From positions 4,030,001 to 4,094,000 of the forward strand of contig NZ_JAPEPI010000001.1 of assembly GCF_026340305.1 (NCBI RefSeq): a DNA stretch of 64,000 nucleotides. The letters run 5' to 3'. Below, one piece after another: positions 1 to 9,051 of the stretch. This DNA is from Streptomyces sp. NBC_01381. GTDB taxonomy: Bacteria > Actinomycetota > Actinomycetes > Streptomycetales > Streptomycetaceae. The position numbers and the translations under genes were made by a program. The notes below the pieces were generated by a model. That model was not told the DNA's origin and made no database searches. It saw only the letters and a program-made list of their open reading frames with translations. The first letter of the stretch is position 1. Every line of letters begins with the position of its first letter.

Positions 1-2
1 CC

Positions 3-590
3 GTGGCGCGCCGCGCCGAACTCATCACCATCGGCCGGAAGTTGTTTGCCGACACGTCCTACGACGCGCTGTCGATGGACGACATCGCGAAGCAGGCGGG
101 CGTCGCCAAAGGGCTGATCTACTACTACTTCAAGTCCAAGCGCGGGTACTACCTCGCGATCATCGAGGACTCCGTCGCCGACCTGGTCGCCCGCGCCGGA
201 CGCCACGACGACCTGCCGCCCGTCGAGCGGGTGCAGCGCACCATCGACGGCTATCTGCGCTACGCCGAGCACCACCAGGCCGCCTACCGCACCATCATCA
301 GCGGCGGCGTCGGCTTCGACGCCGAGGTGCACGCCATACGGGACGGTGTGCGCGAGGCGCTGATCGGCACGATCGCCGAAGGGGCGTACGGCCGCAGCGA
401 CATCCCGCGGCTCGCGCGCACCGCGCTGCTCGGCTGGCTGTGCAGCGCCGAGGGCATCACGCTCGACTGGATCGGCCACCGGGAGCTGGCCCGCGAGACG
501 GTCTGCGACCTGCTCGTCCGCACCCTCGGTGACACACTGCGCGTCATCGAGGACTTCGAGCCGTCGTTTCCGGCCCCGGCGCGGCCATGA
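3..590 (+). CDS. TetR/AcrR family transcriptional regulator (5' end may be cut by window edge)
   Basis: A 195-residue reading frame opens with GTG two bases into the window, so the true start may lie upstream. The N-terminal part is a typical TetR helix-turn-helix: DALSMDDIAKQAGVAKG followed by LIYYYFKSKRGYY, the recognition helix and the conserved aromatic/lysine turn. The remainder is the variable alpha-helical ligand-binding and dimer domain, which does not reveal the ligand. The gene converges on the chitinase and is separated from it by a strong hairpin. Two similar palindromes elsewhere in the window (3913-3929 and 57816-57832) are of a size TetR proteins bind, but nothing seen links them to this regulator. 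Confidence 0.85.
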   Translation: MARRAELITIGRKLFADTSYDALSMDDIAKQAGVAKGLIYYYFKSKRGYYLAIIEDSVADLVARAGRHDDLPPVERVQRTIDGYLRYAEHHQAAYRTIISGGVGFDAEVHAIRDGVREALIGTIAEGAYGRSDIPRLARTALLGWLCSAEGITLDWIGHRELARETVCDLLVRTLGDTLRVIEDFEPSFPAPARP

Positions 591-593
591 GGA

Positions 594-626
594 CGGGGCG
601 GGAGCCGCCGACCGGCTCCCGCCCCG
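594..626. terminator. Bidirectional terminator hairpin
   Basis: A perfect 13-bp inverted repeat (594-606 and 614-626, arm CGGGGCGGGAGCC) with a 7-nt loop lies between the stop codons of the convergent tetR and chitinase genes. Confidence 0.8.
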
Positions 627-644
627 AATCCCCCGTGCGAACGG

Positions 645-1907
<1,263 letters not shown>

Positions 1908-2006
1908 CGTGTCTCCTCGTGGGGGGGAAACAGGGAGGGGGGAAGTGGTGCAGCTGTGGACCTGTGTTGCGCGTCTTGGCATGAACGCGTTAAGACGCTC
2001 GGGGGA

Positions 2007-2036
2007 ACAGTAGGAGGACTAGACCAGTGCGGTCAA
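2007..2036 (-). promoter_or_regulatory. Chitinase promoter (-35 TTGACC, -10 TACTGT)
   Basis: On the minus strand TTGACC (2031-2036) and TACTGT (2007-2012) are separated by 18 bp, about 100 bp upstream of the chitinase start. A DasR-like operator fills the spacer. The -35 is good and the -10 is only fair. Confidence 0.6.
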
Positions 2037-2050
2037 TGGTTCGTACCAAT
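2013..2050 (-). promoter_or_regulatory. Two DasR-like (dre) operator sequences
   Basis: On the minus strand 2013-2028 reads ACTGGTCTAGTCCTCC, whose first ten bases match the dre consensus ACTGGTCTAGACCACT exactly. A second element at 2035-2050, ATTGGTACGAACCATT, keeps the outer TGGT/ACCA arms of the consensus but not its centre. The first lies between -35 and -10, the second just upstream of -35. Streptomyces chitinase genes are known DasR targets, so this is the likely induction switch. Confidence 0.65.
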
Positions 2051-2051
2051 C

Positions 2052-2101
2052 CCGTGATCGTCCGCGGTCGTCCGTGATCGCCTGCGATCGCCTGTGATCT
2101 T
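2052..2101. repeat. Five 10-bp tandem repeats between chitinase and acyl-CoA dehydrogenase
   Basis: Five consecutive 10-mers share the pattern C(C/T)G(T/C)G(A/G)TC: ccgtgatcgt, ccgcggtcgt, ccgtgatcgc, ctgcgatcgc, ctgtgatctt. The period is one DNA helical turn. They sit in the 384-bp divergent intergenic region (1908-2291), which otherwise holds the chitinase promoter, an imperfect palindrome near 2114-2132 containing TAAGCGGTCGTTA, and the CCAGT-G-ACTGG palindrome at 2131-2141 upstream of the dehydrogenase. Confidence 0.7.
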
Positions 2102-2291
2102 CGGCTATCTTTTGAGTAAGCGGTCGTTAACCAGTGACTGGCTGCCGCCGATCGGGCATACTCAACGCGCCACAGCCGCTGGTCAGCCGCTTCCGTGACC
2201 CGGAAGGAGACCCCGGCCCGGCATCGTTTCCCGGCGGCGTCGCCTCACCCTGGTGGCGCCCGCCGCAGCGCCCGACAGGGAGGAGAGCGTC

Positions 2292-3464
2292 ATGCCCGAC
2301 CACGCCCCGCAGCCGGTGGACCGTCAGCTGCCCACGGATGAGGCCAGGGATCTGCTCTCGCTGGTCCGGGACATCGCCCAGCGCGAGATCGCCCCGGACG
2401 CGGCCGAGCAAGAGGACGCCGGGCACTTCCCGCGCGAGGTCTTCACCCTGCTTTCCGAGTCCGGACTGCTCGGTCTTCCGTACGACTCGGAATTCGGCGG
2501 CGGCGACCAGCCGTACGAGGTCTACCTGCAGGTCCTTGAGGAACTCGCCGCAGCCCGGCTCACCGTCGGCCTCGGCGTCAGCGTCCACTCCCTGTCCTGC
2601 CACGCGCTCGCCGGCTACGGCACCAAGGAGCAGCAGAGCGAGCATCTGCCCGCGATGCTCGGCGGCGGACTGCTCGGGGCGTACTGCCTCTCCGAGCCCG
2701 CGTCGGGTTCGGACGCGGCGTCCCTGCGGACCAAGGCCGTGCGGGACGGCGACGACTGGGTTCTCACCGGTACGAAGGCGTGGATCACGCACGGCGGGGT
2801 CGCCGACTTCTACACCGTCCTTGCCCGCACCGGCGGCGAGGGGGCGCGCGGCATCTCCGCGTTCCTGGTGCCGGGCGACGCCGAGGGCCTGAACGCGGCG
2901 GTGCCGGAGAAGAAGATGGGCATGAAGGGCTCGCCCACCGCCCAGATCAACTTCGACGGGGTACGGGTGTCCGATGCCCGCCGCATCGGCGAGGAGGGCC
3001 AGGGCTTCGCGATCGCGCTGTCCGCGCTCGACTCGGGGCGGCTCGGCATCGCGGCCTGTGCCGTCGGCGTGGCCCAGGCAGCGCTGGACGCGGCGCTTTC
3101 GTACGCCACCGAGCGGCGGCAGTTCGGCCGGCCGATCGCGGACTTCCAAGGCCTTCGGTTCATGCTCGCGGACATGGCGACGCAGATCGAGGCGGGCCGG
3201 GCGCTCTATCTCGCCGCCGCCAGGCTGCGCGACGCGGGCAGGCCGTTCTCCAAGCAGGCGGCCATGGCCAAGCTGTTGTGCACGGACGCCGCGATGAAGG
3301 TCACGACGGACGCCGTGCAGGTGCTCGGCGGCTATGGCTACACCGCGGACTTCCCGGTGGAGCGCTTCATGCGCGAGGCCAAGGTGCTGCAGATCGTCGA
3401 GGGCACCAATCAGATCCAGCGGATGGTCATCGCCCGTCACCTCGCGGGTCCCGACTCGCGCTGA
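2292..3464 (+). CDS. Acyl-CoA dehydrogenase
   Basis: A 390-residue FAD enzyme of the acyl-CoA dehydrogenase family, the usual length for the short/medium-chain or branched-chain types; it introduces the alpha-beta double bond in acyl-CoA beta-oxidation and passes electrons to ETF. The start is the ATG at 2292, preceded by GGGAGGAGAG. Visible motifs are the FAD/substrate signature YCLSEPASGSDAA, the second FAD motif RRQFGRPIADFQ, and the C-terminal QVLGGYGYTADFPVERFMR and IVEGTNQIQR, with Glu370 as the expected catalytic base. Substrate chain length cannot be read. The 3' end overlaps the convergent small gene by 38 bp. An APH-type kinase lies 1.7 kb downstream, a pairing discussed as a finding. 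Confidence 0.93.
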   Translation: MPDHAPQPVDRQLPTDEARDLLSLVRDIAQREIAPDAAEQEDAGHFPREVFTLLSESGLLGLPYDSEFGGGDQPYEVYLQVLEELAAARLTVGLGVSVHSLSCHALAGYGTKEQQSEHLPAMLGGGLLGAYCLSEPASGSDAASLRTKAVRDGDDWVLTGTKAWITHGGVADFYTVLARTGGEGARGISAFLVPGDAEGLNAAVPEKKMGMKGSPTAQINFDGVRVSDARRIGEEGQGFAIALSALDSGRLGIAACAVGVAQAALDAALSYATERRQFGRPIADFQGLRFMLADMATQIEAGRALYLAAARLRDAGRPFSKQAAMAKLLCTDAAMKVTTDAVQVLGGYGYTADFPVERFMREAKVLQIVEGTNQIQRMVIARHLAGPDSR

Positions 3465-3777
3465 ACTGCCCGCGCCTGACCGGCGGCGCCGCGAGCCGGA
3501 CCCACTCCGGGTCGTGGCGCCCCGGCAGCGTCTTGCCGCGCTCGGCCCAATTCCGGATCAGGGCACGGTAGATGGGCGGGTCCTGCAACTGCGGCTGGGG
3601 TGGCTGTGGCGGCTGGGGGGACTGAGTGCGCTGAGGCGGCTGAGGGCGCTGCGGTGACGGGGGGCGCTGGGGGTATTGGGGAACCGATTCTGCGGGGGGT
3701 GTGGGGGCCGGCAGCAGGGGGCGCCTGCGACGGCCGGTCGGCGGGAGCGCGGCGGGCATCGGCGTGGGGGTGGTCAT
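3427..3777 (-). CDS. Small proline/glutamine-rich protein of unknown function
   Basis: A 116-residue frame. The first two-thirds are Pro/Gln-rich low complexity with repeats of PPQPP/SPQRPQ type. The last 50 residues (PPIYRALIRNWAERGKTLPG then RHDPEWVRLAAPPV) look like a folded conserved tail that I recall from small Streptomyces hypotheticals. No signal peptide or membrane segment is seen, and the function is unknown. It overlaps the 3' end of the acyl-CoA dehydrogenase on the opposite strand. I accept it because the tail looks protein-like and its frame is the best coding frame there, but there is no clear ribosome binding site. Confidence 0.6.
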   Translation of the reverse strand: MTTPTPMPAALPPTGRRRRPLLPAPTPPAESVPQYPQRPPSPQRPQPPQRTQSPQPPQPPQPQLQDPPIYRALIRNWAERGKTLPGRHDPEWVRLAAPPVRRGQFSASRDPRGDGR

Positions 3778-3912
3778 GCCGGGCCAACGCGCACCGAGCC
3801 GGACAGGTCACCGCCGGTCGGAATCGAGCGTCAGTTCTCGACGTGCCCGTGCGTTGATGTGCGGGCGCCCTGTGGGAACGCGGGCTGACACGTGTCTGGC
3901 TCCGTCGCGCGG

Positions 3913-3929
3913 TCTGACGTACCGTCAAC
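3913..3929. promoter_or_regulatory. Operator-like palindrome TCTGACG-N3-CGTCAAC
   Basis: TCTGACG (3913-3919), TAC, CGTCAAC (3923-3929) has 5-bp perfect inner arms TGACG/CGTCA. It lies about 70 bp upstream of the CrtC-like/APH operon and closely matches 57816-57832 upstream of the DUF35-thiolase operon. A further 10-bp palindrome GACACGTGTC is at 3887-3896. Confidence 0.5.
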
Positions 3930-3995
3930 TCCGCGCCGGGGGCTGTTGACCTGCCCCGCGCACTCGCAACTGCCGTGCGCCCAGGGAGGTTTGCC

Positions 3996-5123
3996 GTGGC
4001 AGAGGACCGTCCCGTTCCGCTCGACGAGTACCCGATCCACCAAGTCCCGCTCTCGATGAAGCACGTCGCGACCGGCGACCGCAACGCCTACGACCGCTGC
4101 ATCTTCCACCTCTTCGACCACGAGGGCCGCGCGCTCCTCATCCTCGGGCTCGGCGTCTACCCGAACGTCGGGGTGATCGACGCCTACGCCACCCTGCGGA
4201 CCGGGGATACGCTGCACGCCGTACGCGCATCGGACGCGCTCGGCGACGACCGGATGAACCTCTCCGTCGGCCCGCTGAGCATCACCGTCGACGAGCCGCT
4301 GCGACGCCTGCGCCTGAGGTGCGCCGCCGATCCCGGCGACCCCGACTCCCTCTCGTACGACATCACTTGGTCCGCGGGCTTCCCCGCCCTGTGGGAGCCC
4401 CACCACATCCAGCGGCGCGGCGACCGGCTCTCCCTCGAAGGGCGCCGCTTCGTGCAGGCGGGCGGCTGCTCCGGGCAGATCCGCATCGGGGGCGAGGAGA
4501 TCGCGGTGAAGGCGGGGGAGTGGACCGCGACCCGCGACCGGAGCTGGGGCGTGCGGCCGATACCCGGCGAGGAACGCGGGCGTCTGGAGGAGGAGTTCGG
4601 CACCGAGGGCTTCCACTGGATCTGGAGCCCGGTGCGCTTCGACGACCGCTTCCTCATGGTCATCACCCAGGAGGACGCGGACGGTCACCGCACCCTCAAC
4701 GAGGCGACACTCGTCCGCGAAGGCCACCGCGACCGCCAACTCGGCTGGCCCCAGGCCGACATCACCTACCGCTCCGGCACCCGCCACCCCGAGCGCGCCG
4801 TCATCCACCTGACCGACCCCGACGACCGCAAGCCCCTGGAGCTCGGCGTCGAGGTCCTCGCCTCCCTGCCGCTCGCCGTGGGCGCCGGCTATCCGCCCGC
4901 CGACGACTGGCAGCACGGCACCTGGCAGGGGCGCGGCTGGAGCGACCGGCGCGCCTACGACCTGTCGGACCCCTCAGCGCACCCCATGGCCGCGTACGGA
5001 GTCATCGACCACGCCGCCCGTTTCACCCTCAACGGGCAGACGGGGTACGGCATTTTCGAGCACGGCAGCTTCGGCCGCCACGACCCGAGCGGCTTCACCG
5101 GCTTCGACTCCGTCGCCCCCTGA
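3996..5123 (+). CDS. CrtC/AttH-like (lipocalin-fold type) protein of unknown function
   Basis: A 375-residue protein starting at GTG 3996, chosen because GGGAGG sits seven bases upstream. No signal peptide is seen. The sequence has the beta-rich make-up of the CrtC/AttH-like or 'DUF7064/7065' group: WSAGFPALWEPHHIQRRG, ATRDRSWGVRPIPGEE, FHWIWSPVRFDDRFLMVITQ. It ends with a TGYGIFEHGSFGRHD-type motif. In the wider fold family some members hydrate polyenes or modify polyketides, while others have no known activity. It is followed after 29 bp by the APH-family kinase, so the two are probably co-transcribed and may act on one small molecule or acyl substrate. I cannot assign a reaction. Confidence 0.7.
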   Translation: MAEDRPVPLDEYPIHQVPLSMKHVATGDRNAYDRCIFHLFDHEGRALLILGLGVYPNVGVIDAYATLRTGDTLHAVRASDALGDDRMNLSVGPLSITVDEPLRRLRLRCAADPGDPDSLSYDITWSAGFPALWEPHHIQRRGDRLSLEGRRFVQAGGCSGQIRIGGEEIAVKAGEWTATRDRSWGVRPIPGEERGRLEEEFGTEGFHWIWSPVRFDDRFLMVITQEDADGHRTLNEATLVREGHRDRQLGWPQADITYRSGTRHPERAVIHLTDPDDRKPLELGVEVLASLPLAVGAGYPPADDWQHGTWQGRGWSDRRAYDLSDPSAHPMAAYGVIDHAARFTLNGQTGYGIFEHGSFGRHDPSGFTGFDSVAP

Positions 5124-5152
5124 GATCCGCAGCCAAGGAGAGGAGCTCCGCG

Positions 5153-6244
5153 ATGGCCACAGCACCCCGCCCCCGCACCACCACCCGCGACCCCGAGGAG
5201 CTGGCCCGCCGCCTCACCGCCTGGCTCGCCACGCGGCTGCCCGGCGCCAAGGCCACCGGCGTGCGGGTCCCCGAGTCCAACGGCATGTCGAGCGAGACCC
5301 TGCTCTTCGACATCGAGCACCCCGAACCACCGCTGCGGGCCTGCGCGTTGCGCGTGGCGGCGGACCCGGCCGCGTACACGATCTTCCCGGTCTACGACCT
5401 GCCGCGCCAGCACCGCACGATGCGGCTGGTCGCCGAGCGCACCGATCTGCCGGTGCCGCGCGTGCTCTGGCTGGAGGAGGACCCGGGGCCGCTGGGCGCA
5501 CCCTTCTTCGTCATGGAGCGGGTCGAGGGCCGCGTGCCACCGGACGTCATGCCCTATACGTACGAGGGGAATTGGCTGCACGCGGCGAGCGACGCCGAAC
5601 GCGCTCACCTGGAGGAGGCGTCGATCGGCCTGGTCGCCCGCCTGCACGACCAAGTGCCGGTCGAGGAGGCCCAGTTCCTCGCGCTGCCGGGCGATGGCAG
5701 CCCGCTGCGCCGGCACGTCGCCGCCCAACGCGCCTACTACGCCTGGGTGGTCGACGGTCTGCCGCGCTCACCGCTCATCGAGAGCGCCTTCGACCGGCTC
5801 GATGAAATGTGGCCCGACGAAGAGGGCGACGCCGTCCTCAACTGGGGTGACGCGCGCATCGGCAACGTCATCTACGACGGCTTCGAACCCGCGGCCGTCC
5901 TCGACTGGGAGATGGCGGCGCTCGCACCCCGCGAGGTCGACCTCGGCTGGCTGGTCTATCTGCACCGCTTCTTCCAGGACCTGACGGTGAGCTTCGGGCA
6001 GGACGGTCTGCCGGACTTCCTGCGCCGGGACCGCATCGAGGAGCGCTACGCCCAACTGACCGGCCACACACCGCGGTCCATGGACTTCCACACGCTGTAT
6101 GCGGCGCTGCGGCACGCCATCGTCATGCTCCGCGTCGCCTACCGCCAGGTGCACTTCGGCGAGGCCGCGGTCCCCGAGGATCCGGACACGCTGATCCTGC
6201 ACCACGCCAGCCTGGCGGCCATGGTGCAGGGCAGCTACTGGTGA
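5153..6244 (+). CDS. APH-family phosphotransferase (ACAD10/11-type kinase domain)
   Basis: A 363-residue kinase-fold protein; ATG 5153 is preceded by AAGGAGAGGAG. The core motifs are visible: an N-lobe with NGMSSETLLFDI and the ALRVAADP strand, the hinge APFFVMERVEGRVPPDV, the catalytic loop LNWGDARIGNVIYD, and the metal-binding VLDWEMAALAPREVDLGW. The usual catalytic-loop His is replaced by Trp (NWGDAR instead of HGD), but the catalytic Asp and Asn remain. This subfamily is not the drug-inactivating branch; its closest characterised relatives are the APH domains of animal ACAD10/11, which phosphorylate hydroxyacyl-CoAs. A nearby acyl-CoA dehydrogenase fits that idea. The 3' end stops 4 bp before a convergent gene. 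Confidence 0.85.
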   Translation: MATAPRPRTTTRDPEELARRLTAWLATRLPGAKATGVRVPESNGMSSETLLFDIEHPEPPLRACALRVAADPAAYTIFPVYDLPRQHRTMRLVAERTDLPVPRVLWLEEDPGPLGAPFFVMERVEGRVPPDVMPYTYEGNWLHAASDAERAHLEEASIGLVARLHDQVPVEEAQFLALPGDGSPLRRHVAAQRAYYAWVVDGLPRSPLIESAFDRLDEMWPDEEGDAVLNWGDARIGNVIYDGFEPAAVLDWEMAALAPREVDLGWLVYLHRFFQDLTVSFGQDGLPDFLRRDRIEERYAQLTGHTPRSMDFHTLYAALRHAIVMLRVAYRQVHFGEAAVPEDPDTLILHHASLAAMVQGSYW

Positions 6245-6248
6245 ACGC

Positions 6249-6710
6249 TCAGGCGGCCGAGCGCCGGACCTGCCGGGGCACGCTCAGCGGGCGCGAGCCC
6301 TGGCCGCCGACGTGCGAGAAGGGCTGGGTCCGCCAGTCGAGTCCCTGAGGGAGCGTCAACAGCAGGGCGGTGTCCTGCTCCTGAGCCTCCATCGACTCGT
6401 CGGCGGGCGCCGCGTCGGCCGCCGCGCGGCCCGTGCCCGCGCAGACCGTGAGCCCGAACGGGTTCCACGGAGTGGGGCACAGCGCGTGCTCGGGCAGCAC
6501 GTCCTCGTCGGCCAGGAGCGCGATCGGCTGCGCGCAGTCCGGGCACGTCACGCGATACATCTCGAAGGTGTCGTACGCGTCGAAGTCGGCGCCGTGCTCG
6601 GCCGGTTCGGAACCCGGTTCGACGCCCTCCGATGCGAGGGCGGACGCGGATTCATCGGAGCGCTGCTGCTTGCTGCGGGCAGAGCGACCGGGGCGCTTCA
6701 AGTTCTGCAT
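6249..6710 (-). CDS. Conserved hypothetical protein with a Cys-rich central motif
   Basis: A 153-residue soluble protein. The start is ATG 6710 with GGGAGAT upstream; longer frames extend into the AsnC promoter and are rejected. The N-terminus is basic (MQNLKRPGRSARSKQQR), followed by an acidic stretch. The centre, MYRVTCPDCAQPIALLADED then EHALCPTPWNPFGLTVC, has a CxxC pair and two further cysteines, suggestive of a zinc or structural site. The tail is PLSVPRQVRRS. No enzyme motif is recognised and the function is unknown. It is divergent from the AsnC regulator and convergent with the APH gene. Confidence 0.7.
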   Translation of the reverse strand: MQNLKRPGRSARSKQQRSDESASALASEGVEPGSEPAEHGADFDAYDTFEMYRVTCPDCAQPIALLADEDVLPEHALCPTPWNPFGLTVCAGTGRAAADAAPADESMEAQEQDTALLLTLPQGLDWRTQPFSHVGGQGSRPLSVPRQVRRSAA

Positions 6711-6897
6711 GGGAATCTCCCCCTTGGGTGGGCCGAGAAGGCGCTGCGGCCTCGACCACAGCAAGCACTTCCCGTCCCGTCGTAGAGGTAATCGTGGCAT
6801 CCCTTTGGACACAGTCACAGGCATGTGGCGTTCGTCACATGCCGGAAGAAGATGTCCGACGTCGGCTCTCAGGTATCCGGAGGGATCAAGAGCCCTG

Positions 6898-6909
6898 TAG
6901 GTTCGGCGC
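6898..6909 (+). promoter_or_regulatory. Probable leaderless promoter of the AsnC gene
   Basis: The -10-like hexamer TAGGTT (6898-6903) ends six bases before the ATG at 6910, so transcription should begin at or next to the start codon. There is no Shine-Dalgarno sequence, which fits leaderless translation. No good -35 is seen. Confidence 0.5.
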
Positions 6910-7350
6910 ATGGAGGAGCTGGACCGACAGATCGTGCAGCTGCTCGTCAAGGACGGGCGGATGAGCTACACCGACTTGGGCAAGGCCACGGGCCTGTCCA
7001 CATCGGCCGTGCACCAGCGGGTACGCCGCCTGGAGCAGCGCGGTGTCATCCGTGGCTACGCCGCGGTCGTGGACCCCGAAGCCGTCGGGCTGCCGCTCAC
7101 GGCCTTCATCTCGGTGAAGCCCTTCGACCCCAGCGCGCCCGACGACATCGCCGAACGCCTCGCCGGCGTCCCGGAGATCGAGGCGTGCCACAGCGTGGCG
7201 GGCGACGAGAACTACATCCTCAAGGTGCGCGTGGCGACGCCCCTGGAGCTGGAACACCTGCTGAGCCGGCTGCGCGCCCTGGCCGGCGTCTCGACGCGGA
7301 CGACGGTCGTGCTCTCCACCCCCTACGAGGCGCGGCCCCCGCAGGTCTGA
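6910..7350 (+). CDS. Lrp/AsnC family transcriptional regulator
   Basis: A 146-residue regulator. Residues 1-60 form the AsnC-type helix-turn-helix (MEELDRQIVQLLVKDGRMSY, then LSTSAVHQRVRRLEQRGVI), and residues 65-140 form the RAM ligand/oligomerisation domain (LPLTAFISVKPFDP, SVAGDENYILKVRVATPLEL, TTVVLSTPYEAR). Family members sense amino acids and regulate their metabolism. The gene lies 57 bp upstream of an amidohydrolase in the same direction but with its own apparent promoter, so it may or may not control it. The effector is unknown. Confidence 0.92.
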   Translation: MEELDRQIVQLLVKDGRMSYTDLGKATGLSTSAVHQRVRRLEQRGVIRGYAAVVDPEAVGLPLTAFISVKPFDPSAPDDIAERLAGVPEIEACHSVAGDENYILKVRVATPLELEHLLSRLRALAGVSTRTTVVLSTPYEARPPQV

Positions 7351-7361
7351 GAAGGCCGCGG

Positions 7362-7381
7362 GCGCCCCCTGTGCGGGGCGC
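7362..7381 (+). terminator. Hairpin after AsnC gene
   Basis: GCGCCCC (7362-7368) and GGGGCGC (7375-7381) form a 7-bp stem with a 6-nt loop directly after the regulator stop. It could be a weak terminator; there is no T-run. Confidence 0.4.
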
Positions 7382-7407
7382 GCACCGGCAGGGGCCAGAC
7401 TGGTCCC

Positions 7408-9051
7408 ATGATGGAGAGCACCGCCCCCCAGAACCCCCCTCAGGGTCACCGCACCGTGCTGCTGCGCGGCGGAGACGTCCACAGCCCCGCCGACCCGTTC
7501 GCCACGGCGATGGTCGTCGAACGCGGGCACGTCGCCTGGGTGGGATCCGAAGGGGCGGCCGACGCGTTCGCCGACGGTGTGGACGAGATCGTCGACCTGG
7601 AGGGAGCTCTCGTCACCCCGGCGTTCACCGATGCGCATGTGCACACGACCGCCACCGGCCTCGCCCTGACGGGACTCGACCTGACGGGTGCGCGCTCCCT
7701 CGACGAGGCGCTCACCCTCGTCCGCGAACACACCGCCGCACGCCCGCACGACCGCGTCCTGCTCGGCCACGGCTGGGACGCCGCCCGCTGGCCCGGCGGC
7801 CGCCCGCCCACCCGCGTGGAGCTCGACGAGGCGACCGGCGGCCGCCCTCTCTACCTCTCCCGCATCGACGTCCACTCGGCGGTCGTCACCACCGCGCTCC
7901 TCGACCTCGTCCCCGGCGTCACCGGGCGAACCGGCTTCCAGGTGGACGCCCCGCTGACCGCCGACGCCCACCACGCGGTGCGCGCCGCCGCCCTCGGCGC
8001 GCTCACCCCGCAGCAGCGCACCGATGCCCAGCGCGCGGCCCTGCGGCGCGCTGCCTCGCTCGGCATCGGCTCCGTGCACGAGTGCGCGGGACCCGACATC
8101 TCCGGCGAGGACGACCTGACCGGACTGCTCCGCCTGGCCGCGGGCGAGGCCGGACCGCGCGTCGTCGGCTACTGGGCCGAGCAGGGCGCGGAAGGCATCG
8201 CCCGTGCAAAGGAACTGGGTGCGGTCGGCGCCGCGGGCGACCTCTTCGTCGACGGCGCCCTCGGCTCGCACACCGCCTGCCTGCACGAGCCGTACGCCGA
8301 CGCCGGCCACACCGGCACCGCCTACCTGGACGCCGCCGCCGTCGCCGCGCACGTCATCGCCTGCACCGAGGCCGGCGTCCAGGCCGGTTTCCACGCCATC
8401 GGCGACGCCGCAATGACCGCCGTCGTCGAGGGCATCCGCGCCGCATCCGAGAAGGTCGGCCTGCCCCGCGTCTGCGCCGCCAGGCACCGCGTCGAACACG
8501 CCGAGATGCTCACCCCCGAGACGATCGCCGCCTTCGCCGAGCTGGGCCTCACCGCGTCCGTGCAGCCCGCCTTCGACGCCCTGTGGGGCGGGGACGACGG
8601 CATGTACGTCCAGCGCCTCGGCGCCGAGCGGGCCCGCACCCTCAACCCGTACGCCGCCCTGCTGCGCACCGGCGTCCCGCTCGCCTTCGGCTCCGACAGC
8701 CCCGTCACCCCGCTCGACCCCTGGGGCACCGTCCGCGCCGCCGCCTTCCACCGGACCCTCGAACACCGCGTCTCCGTACGTGCCGCGTTCACCGCCCACA
8801 CGCGGGGCGGCTGGCGGGCCATCGGCCGGGACGACGCGGGCGTCCTGGTGCCGGGCGCACCCGCGGACTACGCCGTGTGGCGCACCGACGACCTGGTCGT
8901 CCAGGCGCCCGACGACCGCGTCGCCCGCTGGTCCACCGACCCGCGCTCCGGAACGCCGGGACTGCCCGATCTGACGCCGGGGGCCGAGCTGCCCGTCTGC
9001 CTGCGCACGGTCGTGTTCGGGCAGCCGGTCTTCGTGCGGCCGGACGAGTGA
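7408..9051 (+). CDS. Amidohydrolase family 3 (YtcJ-like) metal-dependent hydrolase
   Basis: A 547-residue member of the amidohydrolase superfamily, YtcJ-like branch. Metal motifs in order: DAHVHTTATGLALT (first HxH) near residue 75, AGFHAIGDAAM near 330, RHRVEHAEML near 355, and FGSDSPVTPLDPWGT near 430 with the last Asp ligand. The C-terminal part closes the small beta domain (ADYAVWRTDDLVVQ). Family members hydrolyse exocyclic amides, ureas or formamides, but the substrate cannot be inferred here. There are tandem ATG codons (7408 and 7411). A -10-like CAGACT (7396-7401) ends six bases before the first ATG and no Shine-Dalgarno is present, so a leaderless mRNA is likely. Confidence 0.88.
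   Translation: MMESTAPQNPPQGHRTVLLRGGDVHSPADPFATAMVVERGHVAWVGSEGAADAFADGVDEIVDLEGALVTPAFTDAHVHTTATGLALTGLDLTGARSLDEALTLVREHTAARPHDRVLLGHGWDAARWPGGRPPTRVELDEATGGRPLYLSRIDVHSAVVTTALLDLVPGVTGRTGFQVDAPLTADAHHAVRAAALGALTPQQRTDAQRAALRRAASLGIGSVHECAGPDISGEDDLTGLLRLAAGEAGPRVVGYWAEQGAEGIARAKELGAVGAAGDLFVDGALGSHTACLHEPYADAGHTGTAYLDAAAVAAHVIACTEAGVQAGFHAIGDAAMTAVVEGIRAASEKVGLPRVCAARHRVEHAEMLTPETIAAFAELGLTASVQPAFDALWGGDDGMYVQRLGAERARTLNPYAALLRTGVPLAFGSDSPVTPLDPWGTVRAAAFHRTLEHRVSVRAAFTAHTRGGWRAIGRDDAGVLVPGAPADYAVWRTDDLVVQAPDDRVARWSTDPRSGTPGLPDLTPGAELPVCLRTVVFGQPVFVRPDE

Noticed and set aside
5153..6244. APH-fold gene as an aminoglycoside resistance gene
   Set aside because: Sequence belongs to the acyl-CoA-dehydrogenase-associated APH branch, the catalytic-loop His is Trp, and its neighbours are lipid-metabolism-like.
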